A stretch of 64,000 nucleotides of DNA from Glossina fuscipes (GCF_014805625.2 NW_023998431.1:1208853-1272852), one strand, 5' to 3'; numbered from the stretch's first letter, positions 1-12,373 are shown. A program made the numbers and translations. Notes: generated by a model not told the origin, from the letters alone.

Positions 1-2050
1 ATTCCAATCACTTTTAAACTTCACATACGATACTATCTAAGCTTTGGAAAACTTTATGGCTTCACTAATGGATAACTATGATCAATGAACAAATGTATAG
101 CCAAGTTGCCTTGGAGTTTTATGTGCATCTTCTATAGGGAACGGACAAAAAAATAAGAACACTCTGCAATATAGTATCACCATAGACAATGAAATGCATA
201 GAGGTTCGAAGGTTTTGTTTAAAATTAACGAGGAGCAGTAACGCTGTTAATTGGCAGCCATTTGTACGTTTGTTCTTTCATTTTCATAATTTGTATGGAC
301 TTGGATTCTGTTAATGGTTTCTTGATATGATGCCGCATTCTTTCAAACTCTATATATATTAATGGGGCCGTCAGGAAAGAAAAAAACTCAATTGTTTCAC
401 GTTACACGAGCGGCCGTATCCACAGTAATAGTAGCGTACATAAAGCGTGTAAAAACATTATCAGCGAAGGGCACTTCGTATATATGTATTTCTTCATGTG
501 GTCTCTGGTAATAGTATGATTTTCTTCTTTTCCTATCAAATTCAGTTTTAGCAACTAATTGGGTGGGGATTTGAGACTTCTTCTAAATCAATTATGTAAT
601 TTTCTTATTTTAATTTGAACGTCCCATAATATAATACAACACTTGGAATAATTATGTTACCAAGAATTCCTTTTGTTATGTTAAGTTTCGTTTTATTGTC
701 GTGCCATTAAAAGTCATGTTTATATTTATATATACGTCTTATAAGCATTACTTTACGAAGCACATGAAAATCAAAATAAAATAATGTAGTTGCAGTTTCT
801 CCGTCATCTTCTGCATCTTCTTCTTTTCGTTTTTCGTATGCATATAAGGTAAAATATTAAGTATTCCGTAGAATGAGCATAGCATCGTAATGCATATTAC
901 TTTATGCATTTCTGTTGTTATTCTAGATGAAAAACAAATAAATATTACAACTATTGCATGTAGCATACGATAAATACAAATGCAAATATCACCTGATACG
1001 AATTTCAACATAGAGGAAAAAAAAAAAACTATTCACGTTACCATGTGTAAGTCACATAAGGTTTTGCGTGTGCCTTCCATTCTTAAAGGAGCAAAATAAA
1101 AAAATAAAAAAATATGTTTATATAAAATATCACCTAGATTTATGGATGCATAAAAGCATGGCTGTAAATTCCTCTGAAACCTGATGGTGTTGGGTTTTAT
1201 AAGATTCAATATATGCAAAATTAAAATATTCTATAAAAGCGTTGAGAGGATTTGCAAAAATTCTTTGCTTCCATTGTTTATTTTTTTCTTGCTTTCTAGG
1301 TTCTTAAAGATAAATATTATGCACTTACATGTACTCACATATGCGTGCGACTGCTTTAAGAATTTATTTGTTTATAGCATTAAATGAAATTCTATCTAAG
1401 CAAAACAGTTAGCGAGAAAGATGCAATTGTTTTCGTTACGGTTTACCTTCATAAATAAGATTAAAACGGGCAAAACGGCATTCATTTCGCTTACTAACGA
1501 AAGAACGAGACATATATTAATTTTGTACCCATACAGAAGTGTTTAGTAAGTATGTTATATCATTCTTTGGCGTCTATATCGTTTCAGATCACAAGTCCCT
1601 ATGCCCTTCACTCCACTTGAGCCTTAAAATGTTTTTACAGTTTATTGATTGTTTGCAATTTCTTGCCCTTTCCTCCCGATAGATCTTAGTTGTGTCCATC
1701 CATTGTAGCCATTTCTGCATTAATGCTTCCATACGTCACTCATCATTATTGGTTTGTTGAATTTCTTATGAATATTCCATATACGTAAGCCACCGTTTAT
1801 ATTTTGTGGCTAACTCCAAGTATTGTTAAGTGTCATTTGAAAGTTTGCCCTGGAAAATTTACCACATTTGACCACAGCCTTTGTCGGAACATTTTGTCTT
1901 TTAAATGTCATATGAAGATCAAAAATCACTTAGTGGAGCAGAAAACGTTGGTGCTATGCAAAATCTGAAGATGTATGCAAGATCTAAAGATGTTACATAT
2001 CGCGGGTTTGAGGCAACGTTAGGAATTAGGAGCGCTTAGCACTAGTTCAT
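1..2050. other. non-coding AT-rich DNA, no gene seen
   Basis: No open frame here looks like protein. The few frames of 60-90 codons are rich in Phe, Ile and Lys, as expected by chance in AT-rich sequence, and carry no recognisable motif. Short A and T runs are scattered throughout. I saw no transposon ends, RNA gene or splice-flanked exon. Confidence 0.6.
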
Positions 2051-2059
2051 TTTGTGGTG

Positions 2060-2715
2060 CAACAGGTCTTTTCTGATTGGGTCCCACATATGCGATAAAA
2101 TTCGACAAGGATGCCACTGTCGATTCGCACAAAGAATAGGTTAAGGAATACAGAGGCGATGTTTCAAAAGACGTCTAAAAAAATCCTAACAGATGACGAA
2201 GTATGGATCTATGCGCATGGGCCGGAAAATAAGCAGTAGTCGGCTCTATGGCTCTTTCAATATGAATCAAGCTCAACAAAAGTTGAGCTGAAAAAAAAAA
2301 AACAATTGGTCATGAAGTAACAATGCCTTAAGAGTGGCGTAAAGCTATTAACTTTGAATTGTATGCAAAAATTTTTTAGATAAAACTCTTTGCTGAAATG
2401 TGGAAAAGCAACCAAGCGCCGTCAGATTATTCTTTGTTCCAAAAAAATCGAATTTGTGAGCCATCCGTCATTTGGCGTCAAATCACTTCCTTTATCCTTC
2501 TGCAATCGAACGTCAAAACAAGAAAAGAACAAATACGCTGGAGAGTGATTTTGATCAGACCAGAAGAAGAAGCCGTTCAAAAACCACGTCTGGAAAGTGT
2601 TTCAAGTGGAATGTAAAAAAAAACAATATGACGAATTGTTCGGACGTGTGGAAAAGTATGAATCGTGAAGGAGCGTACTTTGAAAAACCACGAGGCAATT
2701 TTCAAATATAAATAA
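2060..2715 (+). pseudogene. decayed mariner-family transposase
   Basis: This is a relic of a Tc1/mariner DNA transposon. Around 2180-2245 the + strand reads LTDDEVWIYAHGPENKQ, interrupted by a stop straight after. This matches the first catalytic Asp block of mariner transposases, usually close to TGDETWVYGYDPETKQ. Further on, APSDYSLFQK (about 2413-2445) corresponds to the family block around the third Asp (APCDFFLFPK). Near 2660-2690, WKSMNREGAYFEK resembles the C-terminus, where a Cys or Gly plus DYFE or AYFE is usual. The catalytic core between the first and third blocks is shortened and the reading frame changes repeatedly, so no active protein can be made. I could not identify terminal inverted repeats. 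Mariner is confident; the subfamily is not. Confidence 0.72.
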
Positions 2716-5342
2716 AACTTTTCTTTTCATTATTATGCACAAAATAGGCACGTTTATCCATATAAGCATATTGTCGTTAAGGACATGTTGAATAATTTAC
2801 ACATTGTAGAGTGTGGAAGCAATGGGCTCTTGCCAGATTATGGGCAAGGCACCTACCTTCCAGTAAAACTTCTCTTACATGTTTTTATATAATTTTGAAG
2901 AAAAGAAAACGATATAAATTATAATGTGATCAATGAATCTTGAGACCGGACTATAGTTTATGTTAATTCACACTATTCATGTAAGTTAGTCTTAATTTCC
3001 GATAACTGCTTGAGAATGTATGTGAATTCTCGTTCTATTTGTTTCAATTCGATTATAGCGTCCTTTTAATGACTGATATTAAGAAAAAAAAAAAAAAGAA
3101 GAAGAATAATAGTAATAAATAAATTAATTAATTAAAAATCTATAACAATAAATGAAATTAATTAAATAAAATCGTGAAAATCGTGTGCTATTTCAATAGT
3201 TTATTATTTATTTATTATTTAATAAATCGCATTATGCTATTGTGACAGATTCTTGTTTTTAAGAGATTGCGGCTTGATTACCGTTTTCATCTAATATGTT
3301 AATAAATTCAAATGAAATTTATATAAAAACGTATGAATGGACTATAACATGAACATGGGTTTATGAATGTTATGTAAATTTTATACAAATATTAAAAAAA
3401 AAAAGAGAAAATATTAAAACTACATGTTCATAAAACCTGAAATAAGAGACTGAAAATAATTAAATTAATTATTCTACCAGCTAAAGGATGTCTTAACTTG
3501 ATCATTTTGTATACAAAAATTCGGAATAGGCGTAAGGGGTACCTGCATATGAATACAGTTTTGATTTACGAAATGTGTGCAATGCGTGTAGCGAAAAGTT
3601 TCACTTGAATGTAGATGTAATTTGTCGGTGCCTACTTAGTACATATTCGAAAATTCTTATTCAGAAATGCATTTGCAAGTTGCTTTAGATAAAGTATATA
3701 ATTTTAGGTCAATTCTACAAATCAAGTTCAAAATTAGATTCAATCGACTGAGAGCTTTTTTTTTCTTTTTTTTTAAACGGCGAAAATATTCGTGTACTAC
3801 AGTGACGATCACAAAAGGGCCAGACGAGAGAAAGAGAGTAGGGTTGCAGCCTAGGGATTGTGACCAATGGTTAAGTGTTACGCCTTTACCCACCGAGTGC
3901 TCATTAGACTTAAGACTCAAGTAATAGATGGTTGCGTGTATTCTGATCAGCAGCGATATCTATTGGTTAAAACGAACGTGTAAAAAAAGACTCAAATATA
4001 TTGTACCAATTTTTCTCAGTATATACGTTAAGTAAAAAAATGATCAAAATACATGCAAGCATATACTAAATTCTACCAGATTTCGGCTACTCATGCGGAT
4101 TATATTAACAATAGTCGAAGAACTACTTCGCAAATTGTAACTGAAAATTTCAATATTCTTTTAATCATACATACACCACCGGATCTAGAGTTTGAAATTC
4201 TTTATATATCCATTTAAAAATGGGCATAATCAATACCTGCATAATGGTTAAAGATACAAAATAGATTCACGAAATTTTCGCCGTTAATCGTTGTTTAGCC
4301 TACAGGGCAGGAATTTGATACAAAATTGTGCTAAAGATATTAGGAACTTTGATTTGAATGCAGTTAAGTTTGGCATAACAATATTTCTGCAAACACCTGT
4401 GCACTCACTTGAGATCGCCACTAGTATAGTATAGTATAGAGGAGTAGTCTGCGGATAGCGGAAATTCACTTAAATCAACTCTACATTCATTATTAAATCA
4501 TCAGAAAAGGGTAAGTGAGAATATATAAAGTCTACAAAAGTGATCCGTGACAACTAAATGTGAGGTGGCAGGAATTTGTAGGATTATTAAATAATGCGTA
4601 GCTTGGAGTAACAGGTTCCTTACTAGGAGTCCAGTGTGGGAAAAGAGAAGATGTTTAGGTGATTCGATTACATTTGGATGTTGATGGCATTATCGTTACT
4701 TGGCCAGATTTCACTTGGTTAGATCCGATCTTACTTTGTGTTACCTGAAATAATGACACTTCTACGTACTAACGTAATTGACCTAAAATGATAATAAGGC
4801 TTTCATCATTTGCATAATTAGCTAAATTATTCCTTACTCACTTGCTATGCAATATAAATGCCGGGTAGATTAGAATAGACTTAGCTGTAGTCGTATACAA
4901 CCTTGCTTGGGTTATTATTTTCGTATATGATGACAGCATTTACAAGTGTGAACATTTGCATGAATGTGCTTTGTAATTGTCACATTGCTTGTGATATGTA
5001 AATGTTTGGTAAATACAATATTTGAAATACACAACATGGACATATATTTACTACAAAGGTTGATATTGTTTTATATCGAAAGTGTATGAGAAAATATGAA
5101 ATTAATAAACGAACATTTCTCAGCTATTACGCAACAATGTACATATATGTAAGCATAAGTACTTAACAAACACTTTGATAATAAGCATGTATATATGTAT
5201 ATGCAATATGCATGCGCTTGTGTAAATTTATTTCTGAATATATATTTGCATTAATATATAAATTTTGTTCTTCGTAAATGCTCTAAAGTATTTTCGGAAT
5301 ATATGTACGTGCGTAATAATAAAATAACAACATCATCAACAG
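2716..5342. other. non-coding DNA with A-rich tracts
   Basis: No supported gene. There are A/T-rich runs around 3080-3200 and 3390-3460. A tRNA-like fragment may lie on the minus strand near 3840-3905: it holds a weak B-box-like GGTCACAATCCC and an upstream A-box-like TGGGTAAAGGCG. An 85-codon open frame across 3667-3924 runs through a T tract and this tRNA-like stretch, so I do not consider it coding. Confidence 0.5.
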
Positions 5343-5434
5343 CGTCATCGTCATCGTCATAGTCATCGTTATCGTCATCGACAACAACATCAGCTTCATC
5401 GTCATCGTCATCGTCGTCGTCGTCGTCGTCGTCA
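5343..5434. repeat. TCG/TCA trinucleotide array
   Basis: About 90 bp of imperfect GTC-ATC and TCG units, ending in roughly eight consecutive TCG. On the minus strand it reads as a poly-aspartate stretch inside a 121-codon frame (5251-5616), but the flanking residues lack any protein-like pattern. I treat it as a microsatellite. Interruptions at 5360-5395 suggest an old array with a younger pure TCG core. Confidence 0.85.
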
Positions 5435-5691
5435 TTTTTATCAGCAAGACCAGCTATTATAATAAGAGTAACGGGCCAGCTTGAAATTTCAGTAATAAAC
5501 ATCTGGTCTTTCACAAACGGCACACGTCTTATTTCAAGGCAAGAAGTGCAAATTGCCCAAAAGCTCATTTTATGCCAATAAACTACTTGGAAACCAGAAC
5601 CGTCAAAGAACCACAATCAGTAACTAAAATTCAAAGAGCAATCAAAAAGGCAAATAAGGTCTTAATAGTCAATATTACATTGCTATATATG

Positions 5692-5694
<3 letters not shown>

Positions 5695-5724
<30 letters not shown>
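5695..5724. repeat. (AT)15 microsatellite
   Basis: Uninterrupted AT dinucleotides, followed by a diverged TTATAT end. Confidence 0.9.
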
Positions 5725-5731
<7 letters not shown>

Positions 5732-6587
5732 AGTTGTCATTTTGTATGTCTTTGGTCAAATGTGCGCATCTTTGGTCTGCTCATGTAGTTGGTCGACTGT
5801 CAAAATATGTCTGCAAGTCTCAACTCACCCAGTGTCTGTTCATATTCTGTTTGCATTTGATGGAAATGTTTCATTTTCAATTTTCTTCATTTACCATCAA
5901 CACATTCAACGCACAGTTGTGTGCATACATATTCTACGATATATATATATATGCACACATAACTCACACTCTTTAATTGTTGTCTAGGTTGTTAAAGGTA
6001 GATTGTTAGTTAGATAGATAGGTGTAAGCATTATATAAGTGGCTGAGTGAGTGAGTACTTGTGTTTGTTATTTTCTCATCTTCACTTTCTGGTTGTTATT
6101 GTTTTTCGCACTTGACTTTGTGCAAAATGGTTTTTTAATGGAAAATTGGCTTTTAAACTCATTTTCGGTACTTTGATGTTATTAGTGAATGTATCCTTGA
6201 GTTTCTTGTTCTTGTTCTTGTTCTTATTTTTGTTGGTAAACGCTGTAATTTGAGTATAAAATTTTGCACATGTGTTTGGGTATGGATGTGCACTGTTAAA
6301 ATTTCTTTACATATTTACTAAGCAGTTCTTCTTAGGCTTATAACCGAAATAAAATATGATGCTTCACTGCATAAGACCGTAGATTACGTAGAAGGACTTA
6401 AAATATTTATTCCGAAATCATTGCATACGTTGCCGCACACGAAGACGATAAATAACTAAAAAACCGAAACAATTTCAACACATAAACGATGATCAACTGG
6501 GAGCTACACATTTTTAAATGAACATAAATATAAGACGATATGCTACAAGTGTATGTTAGCAACGTTGGAATGTATGTAAACCCCATC

Positions 6588-6795
6588 TTTTAGGGTACCG
6601 ATCAAATCACAATTGTTTTCTGAAGGAATCTAAGCTTGTCTGTCCGCCTTGTTGTTCCCTTATATATTCAACCTACAGGTTGCAATTTTTGAAACATTTT
6701 CATGAAGTTTGGCACACTGAAGTATTCTGGCCCAACGATGAACGCTATTAAAAATGTCTCAGATAGGATCACTTCGTATATATTGCCTTATTTTT
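6588..6795 (+). repeat. dispersed repeat, copy A
   Basis: This stretch shares blocks with 17176-17420 and, inverted, with 33285-33512: AATCTAAGCTTGTCTGTCCG, then a CTACAGGTTGCAATTTTTGA-like block, a TTTTGATGAAATTT-like block and AACGCTATTAAAAATG. The three alignments cover about 200 bp with many substitutions. No coding capacity or clear termini are visible. It probably belongs to an old non-autonomous element family. Confidence 0.6.
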
Positions 6796-8121
6796 TATAT
6801 TAGAAAGTAATTTTAAGGATTTATTGAACAAAGAAAATTAATCCAATCAGGAAATTTCGCCAGAAGTAAAGCGACGTTTTACTAGAATTTACTTTCACTT
6901 GCTGAAACTTATCGGTTTGGTTTCCACCGTTTGCATATGATTTGATACGCAAATTAAGTTGGCTGTTGAAAATGTCAGCAGGAGTATGAATACACGATAG
7001 GCTAGATTGATAAAAAGTCCAGATGTCAATAGAACAAGGATAAGAAATGGTCGAATAATACTTCTGGTCTAAATACTGATTAAATAAAGTCTGAATAAAT
7101 AAAGATGATGCTGTGATGGTAGTAATAGTTCTTGTTGATCGTTTAACATTTTACGGTGATTTTGTGCATTGCTCATCTTAGTCTCATTTCCATCATTTTT
7201 ACACTTACCTGTTGCGTGCTATTTGGGTTATAAACCAGCGTTGTCAGCGATTTTTCTAAAAGATGGCTTTAGTTCATCTGTGCATTTTGCACCTTGTTAT
7301 TGTACTTTGTGAAAACTTTTATCTGGAAACTTTGGCGCTATAAGTACATAACGGATTTTATTAAGGGCTTTGAACAGCATGCCGATCGAACACAAGTTGC
7401 GGGGAAAGTTACCTCTTTCGGTCAACTTGAAGAAATATGCTTATGAATAGTGAAGGGTGATGAACGATGGACACGTCGCAATATAGAAAGCGGACAAAAG
7501 CTATGGTACATGTAAAGGGATTTATGAACGTCGACTGTAAAGATAAATATACTTGGCTCTCCTTATTAGGGGGATTAGCTGACTATAGTAGTATGCTACA
7601 ACCGGCTCTAACCCAATGAAACCACCGCTGAACATTGATTTTTGAAATTTATTAGGTCGATCGTTTAAGAAGCGACTGCGATAGGTGAAAAGATATCATA
7701 GTTTGATTTTTCTGTATGGTGAGGATTAGCCACTGAGTTTGAATGTGCTACTACCCGCCATTATAATTGCCAGAGATTTATCTTTCAGGTTGGCACGGGT
7801 TTTAATCGACGAGCTATTACCCGTCTAAGCGCAGGACTACCATTTGTAAACTTATATTCAAGAAATGGGGACTTAGGCAGACCGTATGAAAACATCAGTT
7901 GTCCTTCCGGCAGGCAATGTGTATTGTATAAGAAAGTTGGAAGAAATACGCAGGTATCGATGGAAAATAGTTAGTATAATCGATTTTCTATCATCTTCAC
8001 ATGATCTGATAATAAAACACGTCATGACATGTCTCTATATCTGGTACGCGGTTGGTAATTGTCCATTGCAAGCGTTCGCCGACCGTTACATTACTTTTGC
8101 TTCGAGTTGAGGTTTTTGAAA
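6796..8121. other. non-coding DNA, no gene seen
   Basis: Frames are short and broken. A stretch near 7440-7480 reads VKGDERWTRRN, which faintly recalls a mariner GDE-W block, but the residues around it do not support this and I leave it unassigned. Confidence 0.45.
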
Positions 8122-8140
8122 TACAGTCAAACCTGTTTTT

Positions 8141-8250
8141 GTGCGGTCTTTTTTTATGCGCTTTTTTTGTGCGATTCTTTTTGTGCGATTCTTTTTGTGC
8201 GATTCTTTTTTTGTGCGATTCTTTTTGTGCGATTCTTTTTTTTGTGCGGT
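8141..8250. repeat. TIR-derived minisatellite (GTGCGATTCTTTTT units)
   Basis: Seven or eight units of roughly 13-15 bp (GTGCG-A/G-T followed by a C-T tract) begin inside the left inverted repeat and continue inward. The motif TGTGCGGT at both ends of the array equals the inner end of the terminal inverted repeat, so the array appears to have grown by duplication of the TIR itself. Unit length varies mostly in the T run, consistent with slippage or unequal exchange. Confidence 0.85.
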
Positions 8251-9164
8251 ATATGAATATCGACACATTGAATTTCGCCGAGAGGTTAGGTCAATCTGAA
8301 CTGTGTTGGCATCACTTTTTTTGCTATCAGTGTGTATGTACACATTGCAACAGCCATTTTCATACCTATTGCATCAGGTCTATGAAGCTTCCTTTTGAGT
8401 TTTGCAAACGTTTTGACGAAATGAGCCCGACCTAATCCTTCAGTGGAGGTTATCCAAAATCTCACTCGGCTTGCTTAAAAGTTACAGACACTTACACAAA
8501 GTTAAATATTTGCAAATCGTCGAAAAAAATAGATAGACAGATAGATGCGCCACAAGCTATAGGAAATCTTAATGAACGTGGACACTGAAACCGACTTGAC
8601 GGCTCATTTGCACTTGTAAGTCTTCAGCTTTGACGTTACTCTCATATACTTCATATTTATCTAATATATAGTTCTACAAAAACAACTAAGAACATTACAG
8701 TCGGCTCAGGCCGGCGATTAAATATCCTTCACCACATAGTGTAATAAGTTTTTATTTTTTTACAAATTATAGAACACAAAAATTATATTTTGTTTCTATA
8801 TAAAGGTATATTTTTCATGTGCACGTTTATAAGGAAGCTGGCCCAAAACGCAACCTAACACAGTGCAAGTTTAATCCTTACATGGGGGCAGGATTCAAAA
8901 GTAGAAGTAGATGGTCCAAATTTTGTAAGGTTCATTTCATTTTAGTTAATTGCTGACCTTTTAACCATTAAGACAGGATTAATATGCGCGTTTTGAACTA
9001 CGACGAGTAGTACTGAATTATGTACATTTTGAAAATTTCTCCTTGTTTAAAATTAGAAATTAAAATTTTTTTAAATGTTTCAATGTGTAATTTAATTATT
9101 TATTTTGTTTGGAAAGCACTTTCTTGCTATTTCGTAAAGCTTTGACATATTTTCTAAGTGAGAC

Positions 9165-9200
9165 TTTTTTTATGCGGTCCCTCTCTACCGCATAAAAAAA
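9165..9200. repeat. perfect 14-bp hairpin near the right end of the pogo-like element
   Basis: TTTTTTTATGCGGT (9165-9178) is exactly complementary to ACCGCATAAAAAAA (9187-9200), with the 8-nt pyrimidine loop CCCTCTCT between them. The GCGGT core is shared with the terminal inverted repeat, so this looks like a subterminal copy of it in inverted form. A further TGCGGT lies at 9231-9236, just before the retrotransposon insertion point. Confidence 0.8.
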
Positions 9201-9244
9201 ATTTTCTTTTTTGTGCGCTTTTTTTTTCTGCGGTCCCTATATAC

Positions 9245-9559
9245 TGTAGTATTATCGATCAGTCGAACTCTACCGTAGTCTACAAGTTATTGCTAAGTAT
9301 ACAATTTCCTACTAACCTAGTTAAGGTAGTGGGATTTTAGTAATAAGCAATTCATATATTAGTAGTAAGCTATAACCTACTTTTAATTATACTATTCGCT
9401 TAAGTTAGCATTAATTTATTAGTTATATAAGACACCTGAGCATACCTCAGAAAAGTCAGAATATAATCAGTAGTGTCATAAGTCTAATAGAACGTAAGCC
9501 AAAATCTAAATAAAGAGTAACTAATAAAAGAACCTTAAATATTGAGTGGTATCACTACA
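9245..9559 (+). repeat. left LTR
   Basis: A 315-bp LTR bounded by the short inverted repeat TGTAGT...ACTACA. A possible polyadenylation signal AATAAA lies at 9509-9514. It matches the right LTR at every position I compared. Confidence 0.95.
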
Positions 9560-9577
9560 TGGCGACCGTGACAGGAC
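9560..9577 (+). other. primer-binding site, probably tRNA-Arg
   Basis: TGGCGACCGTGACAGGAC starts directly after the left LTR. TGGCGACCGTGACA is the tRNA-Arg-complementary primer site I know from the 412/mdg1/blood lineage of gypsy-group retrotransposons. This site, together with the pol fragment, supports placement in that clade. Confidence 0.85.
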
Positions 9578-10993
9578 GTCGGTGAAAATTGTTTTTTCTT
9601 TTTCACTGGCGTCCTGGAGGCCTTGTAAAAGGAAACAAAATTTAAAAACAAAAAAAAAAGAAAGGATAAAAAGAAACTATTTTAAAAAAAAAAAAAAAAA
9701 CAATCTATATATATTGTGAAAATTGCAGGAACTTTAAAAAACAAAAATATATATATAATAAAACACAAAAAAAAAAGGAAATTTCGTGTTTAAAGGACTT
9801 AGTCCAATTATGAAAAAACATATACTAGTATTGTGAAAAATAGATGAATAAAAATTGCAAGACATTAATGAAAGAAAACTATATTAAACTAAATAATATC
9901 AGATTTTGAAACATAAATAACAAAAGGAAAAGTGAAAAACATTTTTGAAACACTTACATGGAAAAGAAAGCCAGTAAATTCCAGCTTAACATAAACTGAA
10001 AAAAAAAAAACCCAAAGTGGCCAGAAGTGCAGTGTGGTAATGCATAAATATGCAATTAAATATTAAACAAATACGAGATATCAAAAAAAAAAAGAGACAC
10101 AGCCAAATAAAAAGAAAATAAAAACACGTCAGATGAACAACAAAGCGGCAACAACAATATTGAAACTTCAAAATCCAAGAAACTCCACAATTGGAAGAAG
10201 CTGCCAGCTCAACAATAGCCAGAGCCGCCGAAAGTAACCACGAGGGATCAACAATACACCAACCGCAAGTATACTCTAGCATATATAGCAGAGATGCAGA
10301 TACCTTATAATTCATTATATTATAATATAACTATTATTTAAGGATGATAAATTAACAGTGCATATATATATAACTTTTTATAAACAAATTTAAAGTTCAT
10401 TTTTAATACTTTTTTAATTATTTCTATACAATTTAAATGTAAAACAGTGCTTTTAAACAAATTTTTTTATATATATACATATATAAAGGGTCTAATTTAA
10501 GAGTCAAAATAGGATTACATTTGAAAAAAATTTACATTAATATAAACACTACAAAACAAAAAGGAGAAAGCAAAACTGAAGCAAAACAAACTTGAAACAA
10601 AATTGAGAAAAAGGACGAAAGAAAACTATTCTTTTCTATTTATTTTACTAATTTTGCATTATTATGGGGGGCTAGAAAAAATATATATATTCAAACCAGG
10701 CCAATGAGACACTAACTGTCTAGAGCAACCCCTCCAAATAAACACACAGGCCACATGACCCCTCCCCCGCAATAGACCCCCCTCCCACGCAAGACACCAA
10801 TATCCCAGAACCCGGAAACGGGCAATCATCATTCACGCCGATATATTATGAACAAGCCCACCCTCTCCCATCAGGGGACGATGTGGAGACAGTAGATTTC
10901 CAAGAACAAGTTTCGGAAAGAAGGTACAAACGACAACTCAAGCAGGCACAGCATCCAAAGGTCAATACATCAAACTATGCATGGTCTTAATAT
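9578..10993. other. 5' internal region of the retrotransposon, no gag found
   Basis: Very A-rich with many AAAAAA and AAAACA runs and no long open frame on the + strand. From about 10730 to 10870 the + strand turns C-rich (many CCC and CAC), an abrupt change in composition that may be a gag or untranslated remnant. A 109-codon frame on the minus strand (9986-10315) is complementary to the A-rich sequence and is not considered coding. Confidence 0.6.
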
Positions 10994-11821
10994 TTGAAAA
11001 TAATTGGCAATCATCCAGGAACTACTAAATCGCTCGGATCTATTCACTTAGATTTGAAGACGATTAAATTCTTTGTTCCACAAAAGATTAACTTCCTTGT
11101 GCTAAAAAAAAAAAAAAAACAACTTAAAAGGAAACATACGAATTATGGGAAGGATAATCACGTAGCGGACGCCCTATCCCGCATAACAGTTAAAGATCTG
11201 AAGGAAGTGAACAGTAAACTATATACGGTAGTAACAAGATCTGCAACGCGGCAGAAAGATAACGGCACAGAAAAGCGACATACAAGCGAACATAAGAATG
11301 CGGCTCCCAAAGTTTATAAAGTCATTAATAATAATGACGTATGGAAATTTGTGCAATTAAAATTTGCCTCCGATAAATGTTGCATGAAACATGGGAGGAA
11401 AATAATTGCCAAATTCGTAATAAACGACATTTATACCAATGGAAAACTCGACTTAGGTCAGTTTTTCCAAAGGCTGGAAAAAGAAGCCGGTATATTAAAA
11501 TTGTCGAAATTTAAAGTGTCACCAAGCGAGAGGATTTTCGAATCCGTATCGCAGAACAAATTTAAAATAATGGGCAATAAGATATTAAAAAACATAAGAG
11601 TAGCGCTACTCCAAGAGGTGACAATTATAAACAAAAACAATAAGCCCGCAATCGAAACCATTTTACAAAAATACCACAATGACCCAATAGAAGGGGGTCA
11701 CTCTGGAATCACACGTACCTTGTGGAAAATACGAAGGTACTATTACTGGCCGCAAATGACAAAAACAATAGCCAAGTTTGTCAAAGAATGTTCGCTATGC
11801 CAAAAAGCCAAAATTAATTAA
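10994..11821 (+). pseudogene. pol fragment: RNase H end and integrase zinc finger
   Basis: An open frame of about 275 codons without a good ATG at its start. Residues about 49-65 contain GKDNHVADALSRI, the conserved junction after RNase H in Ty3/gypsy polyproteins. Near the C-terminus, YHNDPIEGGHSGI and then CSLCQKAK give the His-His-Cys-Cys zinc-binding domain of integrase, with RYYYWPQM between. The frame stops immediately after the second Cys pair. Nothing of the DDE catalytic domain or chromatin-binding tail follows, and protease and reverse transcriptase are missing upstream. The first 45 residues, including a Lys run, look like non-coding sequence read through. This cannot supply transposition functions. 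Confidence 0.88.
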
Positions 11822-11980
11822 ATTAAATTAAAATCCGGACCAAGAAGTAGTTTCAGAAAAAAGATATAGGCAACAATTCCAACAGCCACAACATTAACGG
11901 ACTTATGAAAAACTCAAATCACACACAAAAATAGGTTAAAATTATATAACGAAGATTCATGAGTTACCTAAGTGTAAGGC

Positions 11981-12067
11981 GCCTACACTAAAAAAAAAAA
12001 TATAAATATAGCCTACACTAAAAAAAAAAATATAAATATAGCCTACACTAACAAAATATAAATATAA
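11981..12067. repeat. 30-bp tandem repeat, 2.9 copies
   Basis: Units begin GCCTACACTA, run through ten A and end TATAAATATA. The first two (11981-12010 and 12011-12040) are identical; the third is diverged and blends into AAATATAAATATAAGC. It lies in the 3' internal region of the retrotransposon. Confidence 0.9.
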
Positions 12068-12360
12068 GCTACACACACACAAAATAATATTATATCTGTA
12101 CAAACAATTTTTTTTTGTTTATACATAAGTACGTATAAGAAACCTACAGAGACAAAATTTTTGTTCTGTACAAGCATAATTATGTATAAGACCCCTATAT
12201 AAATAAAAGAAATTTTTTTTTAATTCAAACAAATTTTATACACAAATATTTATAAAAACCTCACACAAAATATATGTACACTATAAGACTACGGTAGAGG
12301 CAATAACATCGATAATTGATAAACCCAAGAATGATCATTCATTGTTAAAGATCATTCTTC

Positions 12361-12373
12361 CCAAGAGGAAAGG
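12361..12373 (+). other. polypurine tract
   Basis: CCAAGAGGAAAGG abuts the right LTR and contains the purine run expected to prime plus-strand DNA synthesis. Confidence 0.85.

Noticed and set aside
3667..3924. 85-codon + frame with a Phe run and basic stretch
   Set aside because: It crosses a T run and a tRNA-like fragment; no conserved-looking domain.
5251..5616. 121-codon minus-strand frame with long poly-Asp
   Set aside because: The Asp run is the complement of a TCG/TCA microsatellite, and the flanks have no protein-like pattern.
7440..7480. Possible mariner GDE-W block (VKGDERWTRRN)
   Set aside because: Neither the following YDPE-type residues nor any other catalytic block was found nearby.
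8141..8250. CRISPR-like array
   Set aside because: Units are about 14 bp with variable T runs and no unique spacers; it is a minisatellite in a fly-like genome.
8052..8435. 127-codon + frame and 85-89 codon minus frames with repeated FCAIL or KKRIAQ units
   Set aside because: The periodicity comes from the GTGCGATTC minisatellite of the pogo-like element, not from a repeat protein.
9986..10315. 109-codon minus-strand frame with hydrophobic stretches
   Set aside because: It is antisense to the A-rich internal region of the retrotransposon, and T-rich complements look like membrane proteins.
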